From positions 995,001 through 1,059,000 of the forward strand of contig OX345646.1 of NCBI GenBank assembly GCA_947044365.1: a stretch of 64,000 nt of DNA, read 5' to 3'. Position 1 is the stretch's first letter, and each line of letters begins with the position of its first letter. The DNA comes from Petrosia ficiformis. Lineage: Eukaryota > Porifera > Demospongiae > Haplosclerida > Petrosiidae. The position numbers and the translations under genes are program-made. This document shows, in pieces, positions 50,130 to 62,500 of the stretch. Under the pieces are notes generated by a model. It saw only the letters and a list, made by a program, of their open reading frames with translations. It was not told where the DNA came from and did no database searches.

Positions 50130-50596
50130 TTATGGCCCGTAGGGCCATTCCTATGATTGCTTTCCCACCGGTTTGAACTATATATATATATATATATAAT
50201 ACATTATATATAATTATATTTATATGTTTGTGTCCACTTGCGCGAGTGTGCGTTGTATACGTAGTTACGTTAAGTTATGTCATTCCCGGGGGCTCGGTCA
50301 ATTAATGGGCGTGGCGCGTAAAAGAACGCGTGCTCAAGCTCTACAGACCAGCAGAAAGAAAGCTGTATAGCTTACGTAGAAACTAGAAACTGGAACTAAT
50401 AGCTAACTATTCTACCTGAAATATATTCCTAAAGTTCTACAAGGTTCTTTAAAAGGTAAAGAGACTAGATAATCCAAATATTAGCTATAATAGGCTGTTG
50501 TGTTTCAAGTATGATAAAGTTAGCCATGATTACTGATTACTGAATGCTGGACACCATAAAGCAATCATAGGTTTTTCTCTATATACACTTGTTTCA
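50130..50596. mobile_element. CCCTATGATTGC-family MITE, copy 4
   Basis: In reverse orientation to copies 1-3: it begins tatggcccgtagggccattc then ctatgattgctttccc, and ends gcaatcataggtttttctct then atatacacttgttt. It lies between the membrane module and the ZU5 part of gene B. Confidence 0.85.
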
Positions 50597-50799
50597 AGTT
50601 TGATTCAAAGGACGTCACATGATGTATAGTTCCACTATACCATAAATAGTTACATTAAAATATTTAAATTTACACTTGCATCAATGATATATATAATTTA
50701 TCATTAGACATATATATAATACAACATATATATAGACTACCTGTATATCAGGGTTTCAACTACTGGGAGGGAATAAACCTTTATCATGGTACTAGAAGG

Positions 50800-53700
50800 T
50801 CATAGCAAATAACATAGTTTGTAATTACAAACAAAACTTAATGTTGGTAGTTTTATGACCCTCCAGTGCTTCCTGAGAGTGCTGAAACAGTTTGTGGGAC
50901 ATGCCTTCCAACCATCTCCCCTATTTATGTTTTCTGAATTTAAAAAAAAACCATTAAAAATGACCACTATTTTACCTTCATTCTCTTCGACTGGAGGTGG
51001 AGGTGAAGCTAGATTCTTGTTGTCCTGTGAAGCATTGATGATACGAAATGACAAAACCCCAAGCCACAATGTTCTTAGTAAAATAAAGAGTTGAACAGAT
51101 GTGAAGAATGAAATTACTTCAAATGTCACATCCTCCTCCTTAGCCCAGCATAAAGTCAACCAAAGGAGAATTTTTTGGATATAAATAAATATCTGCCAGG
51201 GGAAAAGTTGCTTAACATGTTCTTTACTCTCTTTTGATGTGTTCTCTATCCATGAAGAACTTATTGGATGAACTATCACAAAAAATGCACCTATAGAATA
51301 GAGCAATAACAAAACACAATGCTATAAAAGAATCATTCATATAGGATAACTCTCATACCCTAGGCAGTGTTTCCCAATGACAGCCCCCTTACTGTAAGTA
51401 CATGTAGTGTCCTTAAACAGTGGCTTAGACAGCATTAAAAATTTCAAACTTGAAATTATATTAACAATTACAATTTTAAAATTGTCCAAGATTGAATTGG
51501 TAATGGTTTTAGAAATTACCGCATCATTCAAATTTGAGGGGGTTGTGCCCCCTCAGTCTTAAATCACAAACTTAATTGTTGACACAGAAAAAATGTACAA
51601 TTTTGAACCACACTCCAGGAATAAATGTAGTACTTTTAAGCAATTATTATAGTTTTATCATCAAGTATAATACAATTATTATACATAGAATAAATCAAGA
51701 AACTCACATGCTAGGATTCGTACAACTACTCTGCTGATCCACATTATACAATGCAGCCATATAGGAAATTCAATATCTACAAGTTCAAAATACCAATCCT
51801 TCATCTTGATTGCTAACTGATAAATAGCAATGGCTGCAAAAATTCCATTAACCCCAAATAGAAGTAGTGGTAAACCACCAAATTGTGATCGCCAAATATC
51901 CAGAATTTTGCAATAGTTATCGTAGAATATCTTACAATATAGACGTATACAGTTGATGGAACTAATCATGATGCAGAACCATTTGATTAACTGGACAACA
52001 AAGATGAGGTTTCCTTTAAACATTCCATAATGTATCAGAGAATAGGCCAGAACAATGATTTGTATGAAGTTTGCTTTGTTTGTATATGTTAACATTTTCC
52101 AAAGAACTGTTACACATCTTGCAAATGGATTTTCACCTAAGTCTTTCTTGCATGGTACTAGAGAAAACAAATAGAACGATCAAGTAATTTTCCAATTCAC
52201 TTTCTAAAATCATATTCTTACAAATTATGTATTAGGAAGTAAAGTAGACATATAATTAAGACCCACATAGTATCATTAATGCGGGCTTAACAAATTAATA
52301 ACTAGAATGATGCCACTAGTCTGGTGTTGTTTTCACATAGAAGAGGAAGAGTATACTATGAGAAATACGTGCTGGGAGTACTAAATTCAATAAAAAAATG
52401 TGCTTGGGAGTACTATATATATATACATTATAATTATAAAGAAATGGGATCATGTCAGATATCCAATTCCATTACGAAAAATATTTGGGGTGTGGTCCCA
52501 AATTCACCGAACCATATTGTCATAAAAAAGATAGGCTTTAAATCTGAACAAAAATTGATGTAGTAATCCTCATCCTCCTCTCCATACCAAACATCAGATT
52601 TAATAGGTGTATATATCTTACATCCACATTCATAGATAATATTGCTGAGTCATGGTAATTTAAATCATAATTACCCTCGCCGCGTAACGTAGGCAGAACG
52701 GTACGGTAATCGTTTTGTCTGTGTGTTTGTGTATCTGTGTGTTAGCAATTTTTTTGGAAAAATAAAAATATTGACATTTCAAACAGGGTACTGGTAGACT
52801 TCAAAAACTAACGTAGGAATTCTTCTAAAACCTTTTGGTTCTAAAGTTATGCCAATTTTTATAACTCAGTGACCGTCTCACAACTATACGATGAAACGAG
52901 GGCCATAACGAGAGTAAATATGGACACACAAAACACAAGTGATCCTGTTTCATGGCTGTCGCTAGCCAAGAAACACTTCAAACCAAAACAAAACAATCGA
53001 GATAATAGTTGCTACTACATCACCATTGAGGCAAGATAGAGAGCTACCTAGCTCCAGCAACAGGTATGTGATGTACGTGCATGCTTGCGTACTAAACACT
53101 AGTCACGTTCCCAGACTCCACCCCTTTTTGAGATTGGAGCCGTCCGATCTAAAAAAGGGGTGGAGTCTGGGAACGAGACTAACTAAACACGTGATAGAGG
53201 TGACTCAATACGTTTTCACACATTGGAGACTTTAGAGGTAGACTTGAGAACTTCTTCATTGTTTTTCGAAGGAAAACAAGAGATTAATATGTAAGATATA
53301 TATACAAATATAATACATTGATATTCTTGTTTTGTCTTTTAGGATATAAAGTTATAACAGTTTTAATGCCCATAAATGTTTTTCAAATTTTTATGTAACA
53401 AAAGTATTGTTTGTTTCAAACACAAACTTTATTATATTTAACAAAAAAATTGTAATGCTTTGTATTACGCCACGTAGGCGAGGGTCCTGTCCCGACAGTG
53501 CTCGTTATACTATTTTTAATCCCTCATTAGAATGGCTAGCATCAAAAGGAATTATGCTATGGTTTATAACAACTTAAATTAGTTCAGACACAAGACATAA
53601 ACTTCTTAAATAATAAAAATATAAATGAGGGGTTGTTCAATCATTTTCAGAGTGGTCTGGCAGGGTGTAATGGTAAGAAAGGATGCGTGCATAGTGTGTG

Positions 53701-54005
53701 GAAATATATGTAACAATAGCCAGTATACAGTCCCTTAGCAATTAGCCAAGATCTAAATTAATTTTATATATAACCTAAAAAGTGGTCAAGGCAATTACCG
53801 GACCTGCAGGACCTATAGAGCTACCCCTGTAGATTATACAATAACAACATGTATATGGAGAAAAACATTCATACATAGACTTATCATCTCTATAGCTATA
53901 CATCAATTGAACAGTGTATATCTTACTAGGGATAGTATGCCAGAAGAAGTCTCTCCAATTATTGCAGCTATGTTGTCTTCTTTTTGTACCAACATGTCTT
54001 TCCAT
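50800..54005 (-). CDS. Gene B, membrane part: linker plus multipass membrane module
   Basis: Exons 53927..54005, 51708..52157 and 50976..51290 join in phase 1 throughout. The first starts at an ATG (54005) and encodes a basic stretch ending NNWRDFFWHTIP, the linker seen as SWRSFFWDIVP in gene C. The second begins IPCKKDLGENPFARC and contains several hydrophobic segments; the third opens AFFVIVHPISSSW, then PWQIFIYIQKILLWL and LFILLRTLWLGVLSFRI. If the donor at 50976 is used (gaag|gtaaaat) the protein passes in phase 1 into the exon at 49970 and the ZU5 part; if not, it runs on to a stop at 50800. Pro-rich ASPPPPVEENE precedes the junction. Upstream of 54005 no CARD exon is visible, so this gene seems to begin with the linker. 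The membrane family is not one I can name; function unknown. Confidence 0.65.
52673..53489. mobile_element. MITE-like element with accctcgcc ends
   Basis: The left end accctcgccgcgtaacgtag and the right end cgccacgtaggcgagggt share a short inverted repeat of about 9 bases. The interior holds ggctgtcgctagccaagaaa, the same sequence found (other strand) at about 16090..16200 and 18700..18800, and the tagcaattttt/gtaatcgttttgt block seen near 18960..19050. A hairpin element is nested inside it at 53100. Element limits are approximate. Confidence 0.55.
53103..53186. other. Hairpin, about 28-bp arms (gactccacccctttttt)
   Basis: cgttcccagactccaccccttttt (from about 53107) is mirrored by aaaaaaggggtggagtctgggaacg (to about 53180) with a loop of about 22 bases. 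The arm sequence is related to the ends of the larger foldback element at 62985..63536. Confidence 0.75.
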
Positions 54006-54519
54006 TGATTTCCGACCTACTGAGTATAATTTCAGTAATAGTTTTTTTCATGGGCTCCTGTTATAGTGCTATAATACTTTTTCTTATAGGTATTATTATA
54101 CTACCTTGTATAATTACAGTTATATTTTTAACTTAAAACATGTACAAGTACTAAATGTTGAGCCATGTTATTATTACTATAGAGAACTCAGGAATCCGAC
54201 TTAAGATCGAACCCTGGACCTTCTGATATCTAGTTAGGCACTCTTATCTTTATTTATTAATTGCATCTGAATAGTTATAGTCAAAACAGTTTATTAACAA
54301 TTACAACACTAGCATATGTTTGTCTTGTCAGGATAAGTTAAACAATTCAATTGTCCTTGTCAGCTTACAACACTACAGTTTTCCTACATGGTAAGCATAA
54401 TCTGAAGTACAATGGCATGAGAGGAGTGCAGTAATTTTTAAAATCTCATTAATTAATGATGGTATTGACTTGTCGTACTGCTTTTTATGGTCTTAAAACG
54501 CTTAATAATTTTTATTTTT

Positions 54520-54972
54520 ATGGCCCGTAGGGCCATCCCTATGATTGCTTTCCACGGGGTTTAATGTATATATATATATTTTCTTGTGTACACTTGCGTG
54601 AGTATGCGTTGTATACGTAGTTAAGAAAGTTGCGTCATTCCCGGGGGCTCGGTCAATTAATATAAAGAACGCGCACTCGAGCTCTACAGACCAGCAGAAA
54701 GAAAGCTGCCTGTAGCTAAGTAGCTTACGTAGAAACTGGAACTAATAGCTAGCTATTCTGCCTGAAATATATTCCTAAAGTTCTACAAGGTCCTTTGAAA
54801 GGTCAGGAGAGTAGATAATCAAAATAATAACTATAATAAGTTCATGCTTGATAAAGTCAGCCATGATTACCGAATGCTGGACACCACAAAGCAATCATAG
54901 GGATACTTTTATCTTCACTTATATTTGTAAAGCAATCATAGGGATGTTTTTTTCTCTATATACACTTGTTAT
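54520..54972. mobile_element. CCCTATGATTGC-family MITE, copy 5
   Basis: Starts tttatggcccgtagggcc then atccctatgattgcttt (54535..54551) and ends aaagcaatcatagggat twice (54888..54904 and 54929..54945), then tttttctctatatacacttg. The doubled right end is a local duplication. It lies between gene C and gene B. Confidence 0.85.
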
Positions 54973-55351
54973 CTATAAACTACAGCAAAGATATGCTTTC
55001 TTATTGTAAAAGTATAAAATTTAATAGTTGCACAGTAAAGTAAGAGTATCACACCTTTCAAGTACAATTAACACTTAAGCTAATCAAATTAGTTTGGCCT
55101 GGTTGTAGCACCACCACTGATCTACACCTATATTATGGGAGCTGTACTGTTTGACTGGGTTATTTGTTATTTTTTAACCATTCACCTGCAGTATAAACAG
55201 GAGCAGTCAAAGCACTTTATCAAAACTGATTAAAATCACAGAATGTGCTTAAAGGCCCCGATATTCATCCTATGAATATCAAAATAATACCTAAGACAGG
55301 ACCAATAGTATATAGCATGTGCATGGAAATTGATATAATTATATATAATTA

Positions 55352-58300
55352 TTATATTACTATACTCATACCTTGGACTTGAGGTGAATCTGACTCAACT
55401 TTCTTACAATATAAAAAAATAGTCATCATTTGAAAAGCTAGAAGCATAAGCCACAAATCTTTTATTAGCATGAATAGTTTACTGCCAAATGTGAAGGATT
55501 TACCCACTTCGAATGGTGCAAATTCTTGCTCGGGCCATATCTGAAGGAGAAGTCTTGGAATGTAATGAAATATTTGCCAGGGTAGAAGTTGTATAATATG
55601 TTCTTTAGTCTCCAATGATGTGAGTCTTTTCCAGGAAGAGCTCACTGGATGAATTAGCACAAAGAAAACACCTGCAGTGGAATGAGGTATCAAATACTTC
55701 TGTCAATCAAAATTAGTCATTATGAAAGTATACGTAGCTGTGTAATTAGTATCAGAGTTCTAATTCAATGAAATATTTATGTAACTACCGGTATCAATTA
55801 ACTCACATGACAGAATATTGTATAATAATCTGCTAATCCACAGTGCATAGTACAACCATATGACAGGAGATTCAATATCTGTATATTTCAGTTTTGAACT
55901 CCATTTGTGCATATCAAGTACTAACTCATGAATAGTGAACAAAGCAAAACTTAGACAAACTAGAACTAGAAGTACTGGTTTGTTGCCATATTTACCCACA
56001 GAGGTTTGTAAACTATCTTTAATTGTCTGAAAGTTACTATAGAAGATACTATAATACAGATATATGGAGTTGAGAGAACTGTACAGGATAAGTAACCATA
56101 TGATTGTAGTGATAGCAAAACTGATTTTTGCTCCTTTCAATACCTCAAATATTTCGTAATGCATCAGAGATGAGACTAGACCAACGATTAATATAAACAA
56201 TATGCTTATATATTGTGGTGCAGTGCGACGTGTTAACATGTTCCAAAGAACTGCTAAACATCTTGTAAAGGGATTTTCACCTAGGTCTTGTCTGAATGGA
56301 ACTATGTAGAGAAAAGAAATTGACTCAAGAAACACTATCATAACTTTGACTTGATTATTTCTCTTCCCAATTCAATTAATTTGCTAATACCAAAATGACT
56401 ATGAACAGTTTCAATGAATCATTTTAACAGCTGACTTTAAATTATACAAGGATCAAAATGAGATATGCTTTTTCTAAAGCTTTTGGTTATAAAGGTATGG
56501 CACAGTTATGCCCTTGGAATGGATAGTAAGTTGTAACAAACACACACACACACAATGATATATAAATTATAATTAGTAAGTATTATCTGCAGTTATCAAT
56601 ATTAATATAAGGGAATGCTTGTTTTCCGATCGTGCTTCACTGGCACTGCCTTGTGGTGATGGTTTAGCATTGTACATTCAATACAACTGAAATCTGTTTG
56701 TAAAATAATTTTAGCTATTGAAATGTGGTATGGCCATGGCTATATGACTGTACCATACAGTTGCACCTGGCCTTGTACACTAGGACTGGATGGTAAATTG
56801 TAAGATATATATTAACCATAGCATGAATAATTTTAATGTTAGACGCTATCTATATAGTACAAATTCTTGTTCATAATATGAACAAGGATTTAGATCCACA
56901 AACTAGTCTCAAACAACCTAAATTTTGTGCAGTGTCATTGTGGGTGGCAGTAAACCGGCTATGAATATGTTATGACTCAGCAGATTCAACTATGAATATG
57001 AGCATGACTCATATATATATGCTGAGTCATGCTCATATTCATAGTTGAATCTGTTAGCACTTTCATTAATTAAGAAAGTTAACACATATCAAAGAAACGA
57101 AATGGTAAGCACTAAGTATATGTACTATATAAATAAATAATGTAGCTGCCTATATTACTAAGAGCAGTAGTATTAATAATTCAACTTACTAGGGACAATA
57201 TCCCAGAAGAAGCTTCTCCAACTATTCTCTGTATGAGCTACATGTGAAATGATATGAAAATAAATTATGCTGCTGCCAAAAAAGGTTTAACAGATATTGT
57301 AATTCAATTTGTGCTGCCTATATTATTATTTTATAGTTGCTAACACTAGGGAAACTGAGTAGCTGTATTCCCAATTGATAAAAATAAAATTGGAAATATT
57401 CAGCGGTTATACACTGGTACCACTTAGGGGGCATCTCCAAACTGAAATTTGTACGCTTAACGTCATACTGACGCTAAGGGGGTGGGGGGGTTGTGCACGT
57501 GATGCTAAACATTGAAAAGGAAGGAAGCACAAGTTAGTATGATACACTGGAGTATTCATTCATGACGTTAAGAGGGGAGTGGGGGTTTGCAGTAGTGTCA
57601 CTGTGACATTAAGCATATAAGCTTCAGTTTGGAGATGACCCCTTATATATACTAATTATAATTTTATGAATATGGAAGGTTATTTGATTGTCTACAGTCA
57701 CCTGTGAGTGTCACTGTTATTCCCTGTTTCTCCAGGTTTTCTAGTACTTGATGATTGGTTAAATCTTTTGCAACAGCTGATACATAAATGGGTAGAACAG
57801 CATATGTGAGAACAGTGCAGTCCTCTGATATACCTTCGATCATCAGATGAGATGGCCAACTACTAAGAAACTCCTTATCAAGGAACGTTTTCCAATCATA
57901 AATGCTTCTATTTCCGCAATGACCTTCAAGATGGATTTTAAACTCAGGTAAGCCAATGGGTGAAGCTGGAGCTAGCTCAGGATTATGTTTGAACACTTCA
58001 ACAAGAGTATTAAAGTTGATTGATGAAAGAAATGCTTTATGCTTTTCTTCATATTCCCGAATAGCAAATTTCAATTTATCTTCTTTTGGAAATGCTACAA
58101 ATAATTTATATTTTAAGTAACTAAGAAAGTTCCTGCTAATGAGGAACTTAAGAACACCATCTGGAGTCGACACGGATTGTAGTTTATCTAAGTGTTCTTG
58201 AACAGATGGTGTGATTTTACCCTCAGAGTTTAATAAAAACCAGTTGATACGAAGTTTCAAATCACCAACATCTGCTCCACTCAATGACTGACGAATAGTC

Positions 58301-59007
58301 TCTAGTAGCTTTAAAAAGTCGTGTTTTAGTTGTTTTGCTGCTGAAACTGCTTCTGAATCAGTTAGTTGACGACCACTAACTTCTACCATATCAAGTGTCG
58401 TTGGAGAACCTAGTAACAAAATAATTGTTAATAAAATTAATAAATTGGTTTGCATCTATTGCTGATCTACTAATTCCCATTTCTCTTCAAATTAAAAAAT
58501 GGGTCTGTATTAGACACACTTATAAACTTTTCTGAAATTGTTCATGATTTTTACAAGTTTTTTTTTGTTGTTGCTCCAAAATGTGGAGTTGGATATCAGA
58601 AATGATCTGACATAACTTTGTGTTGGTACATAATTATGTCTAAACCTAAATTTACCTTGCTCCAAGTGTTGTTTTTCTATTCGGCACACCTCCTTTTTCA
58701 TTTCTTCAGCAATGCTCTTCAGATCTTCCAGCTGCTCCATTATTTCAAAAACAGTGGTAAACAATCCAGGATCTGCCCCAATCTTTATTTCAATATGATC
58801 TAGTAGTGTATCAGCTCCCAAATATCTTGATTTATCTAGTATTGCAGCTTTAGTATCCATGTCAATAATGATTTTCGCAAACGCTGCAACCACAAACGAT
58901 TGAAAAGTTTGCTTGTGAAGATGTAGCAGCCGACACAATCTATGATGATACTTCCTGAAAACGTCACTGGGCTTATCATTTTGGTTTTCGCATCGTCCGG
59001 AGGCCAT
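55352..59007 (-). CDS. Gene C: CARD-like, unknown-domain, multipass membrane protein
   Basis: Five exons, every intron phase 1: 58656..59007, 57702..58409, 57190..57228, 55807..56301, and 55671 down to a donor at 55372 or a stop at 55352. Without a further exon the protein is about 637 residues. Exon 1 starts MASGRCENQNDK and is a CARD-like helical domain (YHHRLCRLL...LLDHIEIKIGADPGLFTTVF), followed by a charged helix. Exon 2 is the 236-codon unknown domain shared with gene E. Exon 3 is a 13-codon linker (NSWRSFFWDIVP). Exons 4 and 5 are the membrane module: IPFRQDLGENPFTRC, then hydrophobic YISILFILIVGLVSSLM, TTIIWLLILYSSLNSIYLYY, VLLVLVCLSFALF, and FFVLIHPVSSSW with more helices. The order puts death-fold domains N-terminal to the membrane part, opposite to gene B. 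The likely role is a membrane-anchored death or immune signalling protein; this is inferred from domains. Confidence 0.75.
56981..57053. other. Perfect 31-bp palindrome with 11-base loop
   Basis: cagattcaactatgaatatg plus agcatgactca (56981..57011) is repeated exactly inverted at 57023..57053, with tatatatatgc between. It lies in the intron of gene C between the linker and membrane exons. Confidence 0.85.
57426..57643. mobile_element. Small MITE with TTA target duplication
   Basis: Ends aggggg.catctccaaactga and tcagtttggagatgacccct are inverted repeats, with TTA directly outside each GGGG/CCCC end, consistent with a PIF/Harbinger-type 3-bp duplication. It is about 218 bp, G-rich inside, with two related gggggtggggg segments. 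It sits just downstream of the unknown-domain exon of gene C. Confidence 0.65.
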
Positions 59008-59149
59008 GGCGATCGATCGAAGAGTAATAAAGGTGGGGCAACTTGCAGAACGTTAACGTTAAGTACGCGTCATGCTCAAGGACGTTTTTACGTATATTCA
59101 TATTCGATATATTCGGGTGGGTGAGGCTATAGCCCCCTCTCTCCCAATA

Positions 59150-59275
59150 TGCACTAATTTGAGCTGTAGACACACCTTGTAACCGAATACAAGATAGTCT
59201 GTACCATCTTGTGTTCGGTTGCAAGGTGTGTCTCCAGTGTTGGAGACACACCTTGTAACCTTCTTTGGGAGAACC
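59150..59275. other. Hairpin with gagacacaccttgtaac arms upstream of gene C
   Basis: gtagacacaccttgtaaccg with aatacaagat is mirrored by atcttgtgttcggttgcaag with gtgtgtctcc, about 30-bp imperfect arms. A third, direct copy of gagacacaccttgtaacctt follows at about 59243..59262. It lies about 150 bp upstream of the gene C start. Confidence 0.7.
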
Positions 59276-59505
59276 CATTTTCCAACTTTTCTGACTCATC
59301 ATGTTGTCACAAACTTAAGAATCTTTTTTAAGTCTCATTGGAAGAGGCGAAATGTGCATGACTATTGTACAAAAAATGTAAGAGGAGGATAGGATCCTAA
59401 CAGGAGCTCCTCCAAATGAAGGGTGTGGTTACATTAGATTACAAACATGATGGATAGTATTATGATTAGTGATTGATTAATAACCAATGTAGTTAGTAGC
59501 TAGTA

Positions 59506-62500
59506 CTATTCATGTGTACTAGTTCTCAATGGACGTTTATTGATGTTTTCCTCAGCAGGCGTCACACTACCAGAAGAGGGACTACTGCCAATAGAACCCT
59601 CCATATATTCATCATTACTATTAGACCTAATAGCACCAGGTCTCTCTCCATTATCAAGTTGTAAAATTTGGTCACCTTTAGCCAAAGTCTGGGGGTGTCT
59701 TTTTCGTAAAATAGAGCTTTGTTGTACATCACTCGTATCATCTTTGTTCTTAGTACCACCATTTTGAAAGCTGGATGTGGTTATAGTTTCACATTCATCA
59801 GTAGTTTCAGTATCATCTTCCCTTGAGGTTACATTATCTTTTTTACTACCTTCTACGATAGTTTTATTTATTTCTTCCTTTTTACTGCCAACTGTACTTC
59901 TTTTGACATCTGTCTGGTCCAACTCTTTGTGAAAAATGGATGATACAGGGGACTTAACATCGTCAATAACTCTTTCTGTTAAATCAGGATCAGTTAGAGT
60001 TTCTGGTTGTTCTGAAGGGATCAAGGAATCCGGAGGAGGTTTATATACCTTTGTTTCATTTTGGTCAAGAGGATTAACTTGAGGACAAGTGGTAGTGTTG
60101 GGTGCTTCTAACGGTTGAACTTTCAAATGATTTTGAGATATCTTTTCTTCTGGCTTTTTATTTTTTTCAAGTGGTTTAATGACATCAAAAAACCTTTGCC
60201 CTATAGTTCCAATAACTACTTCAGATTTTTCAGGATAATATGTCATTTCATTTGTCACTCCTGATACCAGTTCAGCTTTTTCTAATGGACTGTATCCTAC
60301 AACTCCAATAAAATCATTACTCAACTTCTTCTGGTCCTCCTCGGGATGATGTAATAACGGAAATATAGAAACGTTCATGATTTGAAAAGACAGAAGCCCA
60401 AGCCACAGTACTCTTATTAACATGAAGAATTGAACAAAAAGAAAAAATGCAATTTCTTCAAATGCTGCACCTTCTTGGTTTGTCCATATTAGAGTCAACC
60501 AAAGGAGAATTCTTTGAATATAATGGAATATCTGCCATGGGACAAGCTGTATAACATGTTCTTTGGTCTCTAGAGATGTGTACGTTATCCATGAAGAAGT
60601 TACCGGATGAACTATAACAAAGAATGTACCTATAGAACAGAATGGAGTAATTATAATAATGGAGTGTTTATCAACTTTAACTGGTGTTGTTTAGTTAATA
60701 GTTAGTTTAAAATCTGTTCATATACATGATGACCTCAAAATTGGGCTGTGACGAGTTTATATGTAATGTATTCATATTATATTGTATAGTTTAATATCAT
60801 AAGGTTAATATATGATTATACTGTAACTCAATAACTTATATGTACTATAGTGTATAGTTTAATATCATAAAGGTTAATACATCATTATACTGTAACAATA
60901 TATCATGTTATCACGATATATACCGAAATATTGATATATCGCCCAGCTCTAAGCAATGGATTTACACACAAAAAATAATGGGGAGGATAATTATGTCAAA
61001 ATGATGCGAAAAAGATTTGTTGGTCATTCCAATGATGAATGTGAATGATCTTTTAATACTTTTTTAGTTTAGTAAAGTGTTACCGTATATACATGTATAA
61101 TTAATTACACAGATCAGCTCCTGTTTAATTATGAGAATCTCCAACAATCTTTTTTCCTGCACCATTTTCATATACTCATCCTTCCTGTTCTTTTTTGTGC
61201 AAGTTAAATTTCAATCTATTGCTTCATTATTGAGTAACAGTATAATCATGTATTAACCTTATGACATTAAACTATACACTATAGTACATATAAGTTATTG
61301 AGTTACAGTATAATCGTGTATTAACCTTATGACATTAAACTATACACTATAGTACATATACAGTCATTACATCATAATTTTGAGTTTATCGAGAATGTGA
61401 AAAAACAGTATTATGAAACTCACATGCCAGGAATCGTTGTATCAATCTGCTGATCCACAGTACATAGTATAGATATAGTACAGGAAATCCAATATCTTTG
61501 ACTTTAGAATGCCATTCGAACATATCATGTCCCAACTGATAAACAGCAATGACTGCAAAAGTTCCATAAACTCCAGATAGAAGCAGAGATAACCAGCCAA
61601 TTTCTTTTTGCCAAACATATCTTAATGTCTTGTAGTTACCGAGGAATGTGTTACAATATAGATATATACAAGTGATTGAACTGTACAGGACACATAGCCA
61701 TATGATTGTAGTGACAGCATTATTGATTTCTGCTTCTTGCAATAATTCAAACATTTCGTAACGTATCAGAGATGAGACCAGACCAGTTATTGCAATGAAG
61801 AATATTATAATGTTTTGTATTGTATTGCGATGTGTTAACATTTTCTTAAGAACTGCTAAACATCGTCCACATGGATTGTCACCTAAGTCTTTCTTGCATG
61901 GAACTGTTATAAAAAAAGAAACTAAATTAAAAGTGGCTATTTACTAGTGTTGTTTTAGTTGTAACTAAACCTCTTTTAGTAAGGTATTGTGACTTTCAGT
62001 TAACTAAACTATACTAAATCACAAGTCTATTGTAACTAAACTATAACTAAAACCTCTTTTAGTAAGGTATTGTGACTTTTAGTTAACTAAACTATACTAA
62101 ATCACAAGTCTATTGTAACTAAACTATAACTAAAACCTCTTTTAGTAAGGTATTGTGACTTTTAGTTAACTAAACTATAACTAAATCACAAGTCTATTGT
62201 AACTAAACTATAACTAGTCTACTGTAATAACTATAACTAACAAAAATGAAAATTGGCCAATAATGAGCACTCTAAACTAAAACTAAAACCATTTTAGTAA
62301 GCCTAATATATTTAGTTAATATTATAACTATAACTAAAATTAGATAAACCAGACACATATAAATAAAAGTGGTCATTATCGTCATACACTACTAGCTACA
62401 CTGATATAATTGATGCACTGGCAAGAATGGTAACATACTTCATCACACCCGTGTCTCATGCATTAACATATAGCCCTAACTTTTCATGGGAAAAATTTTT

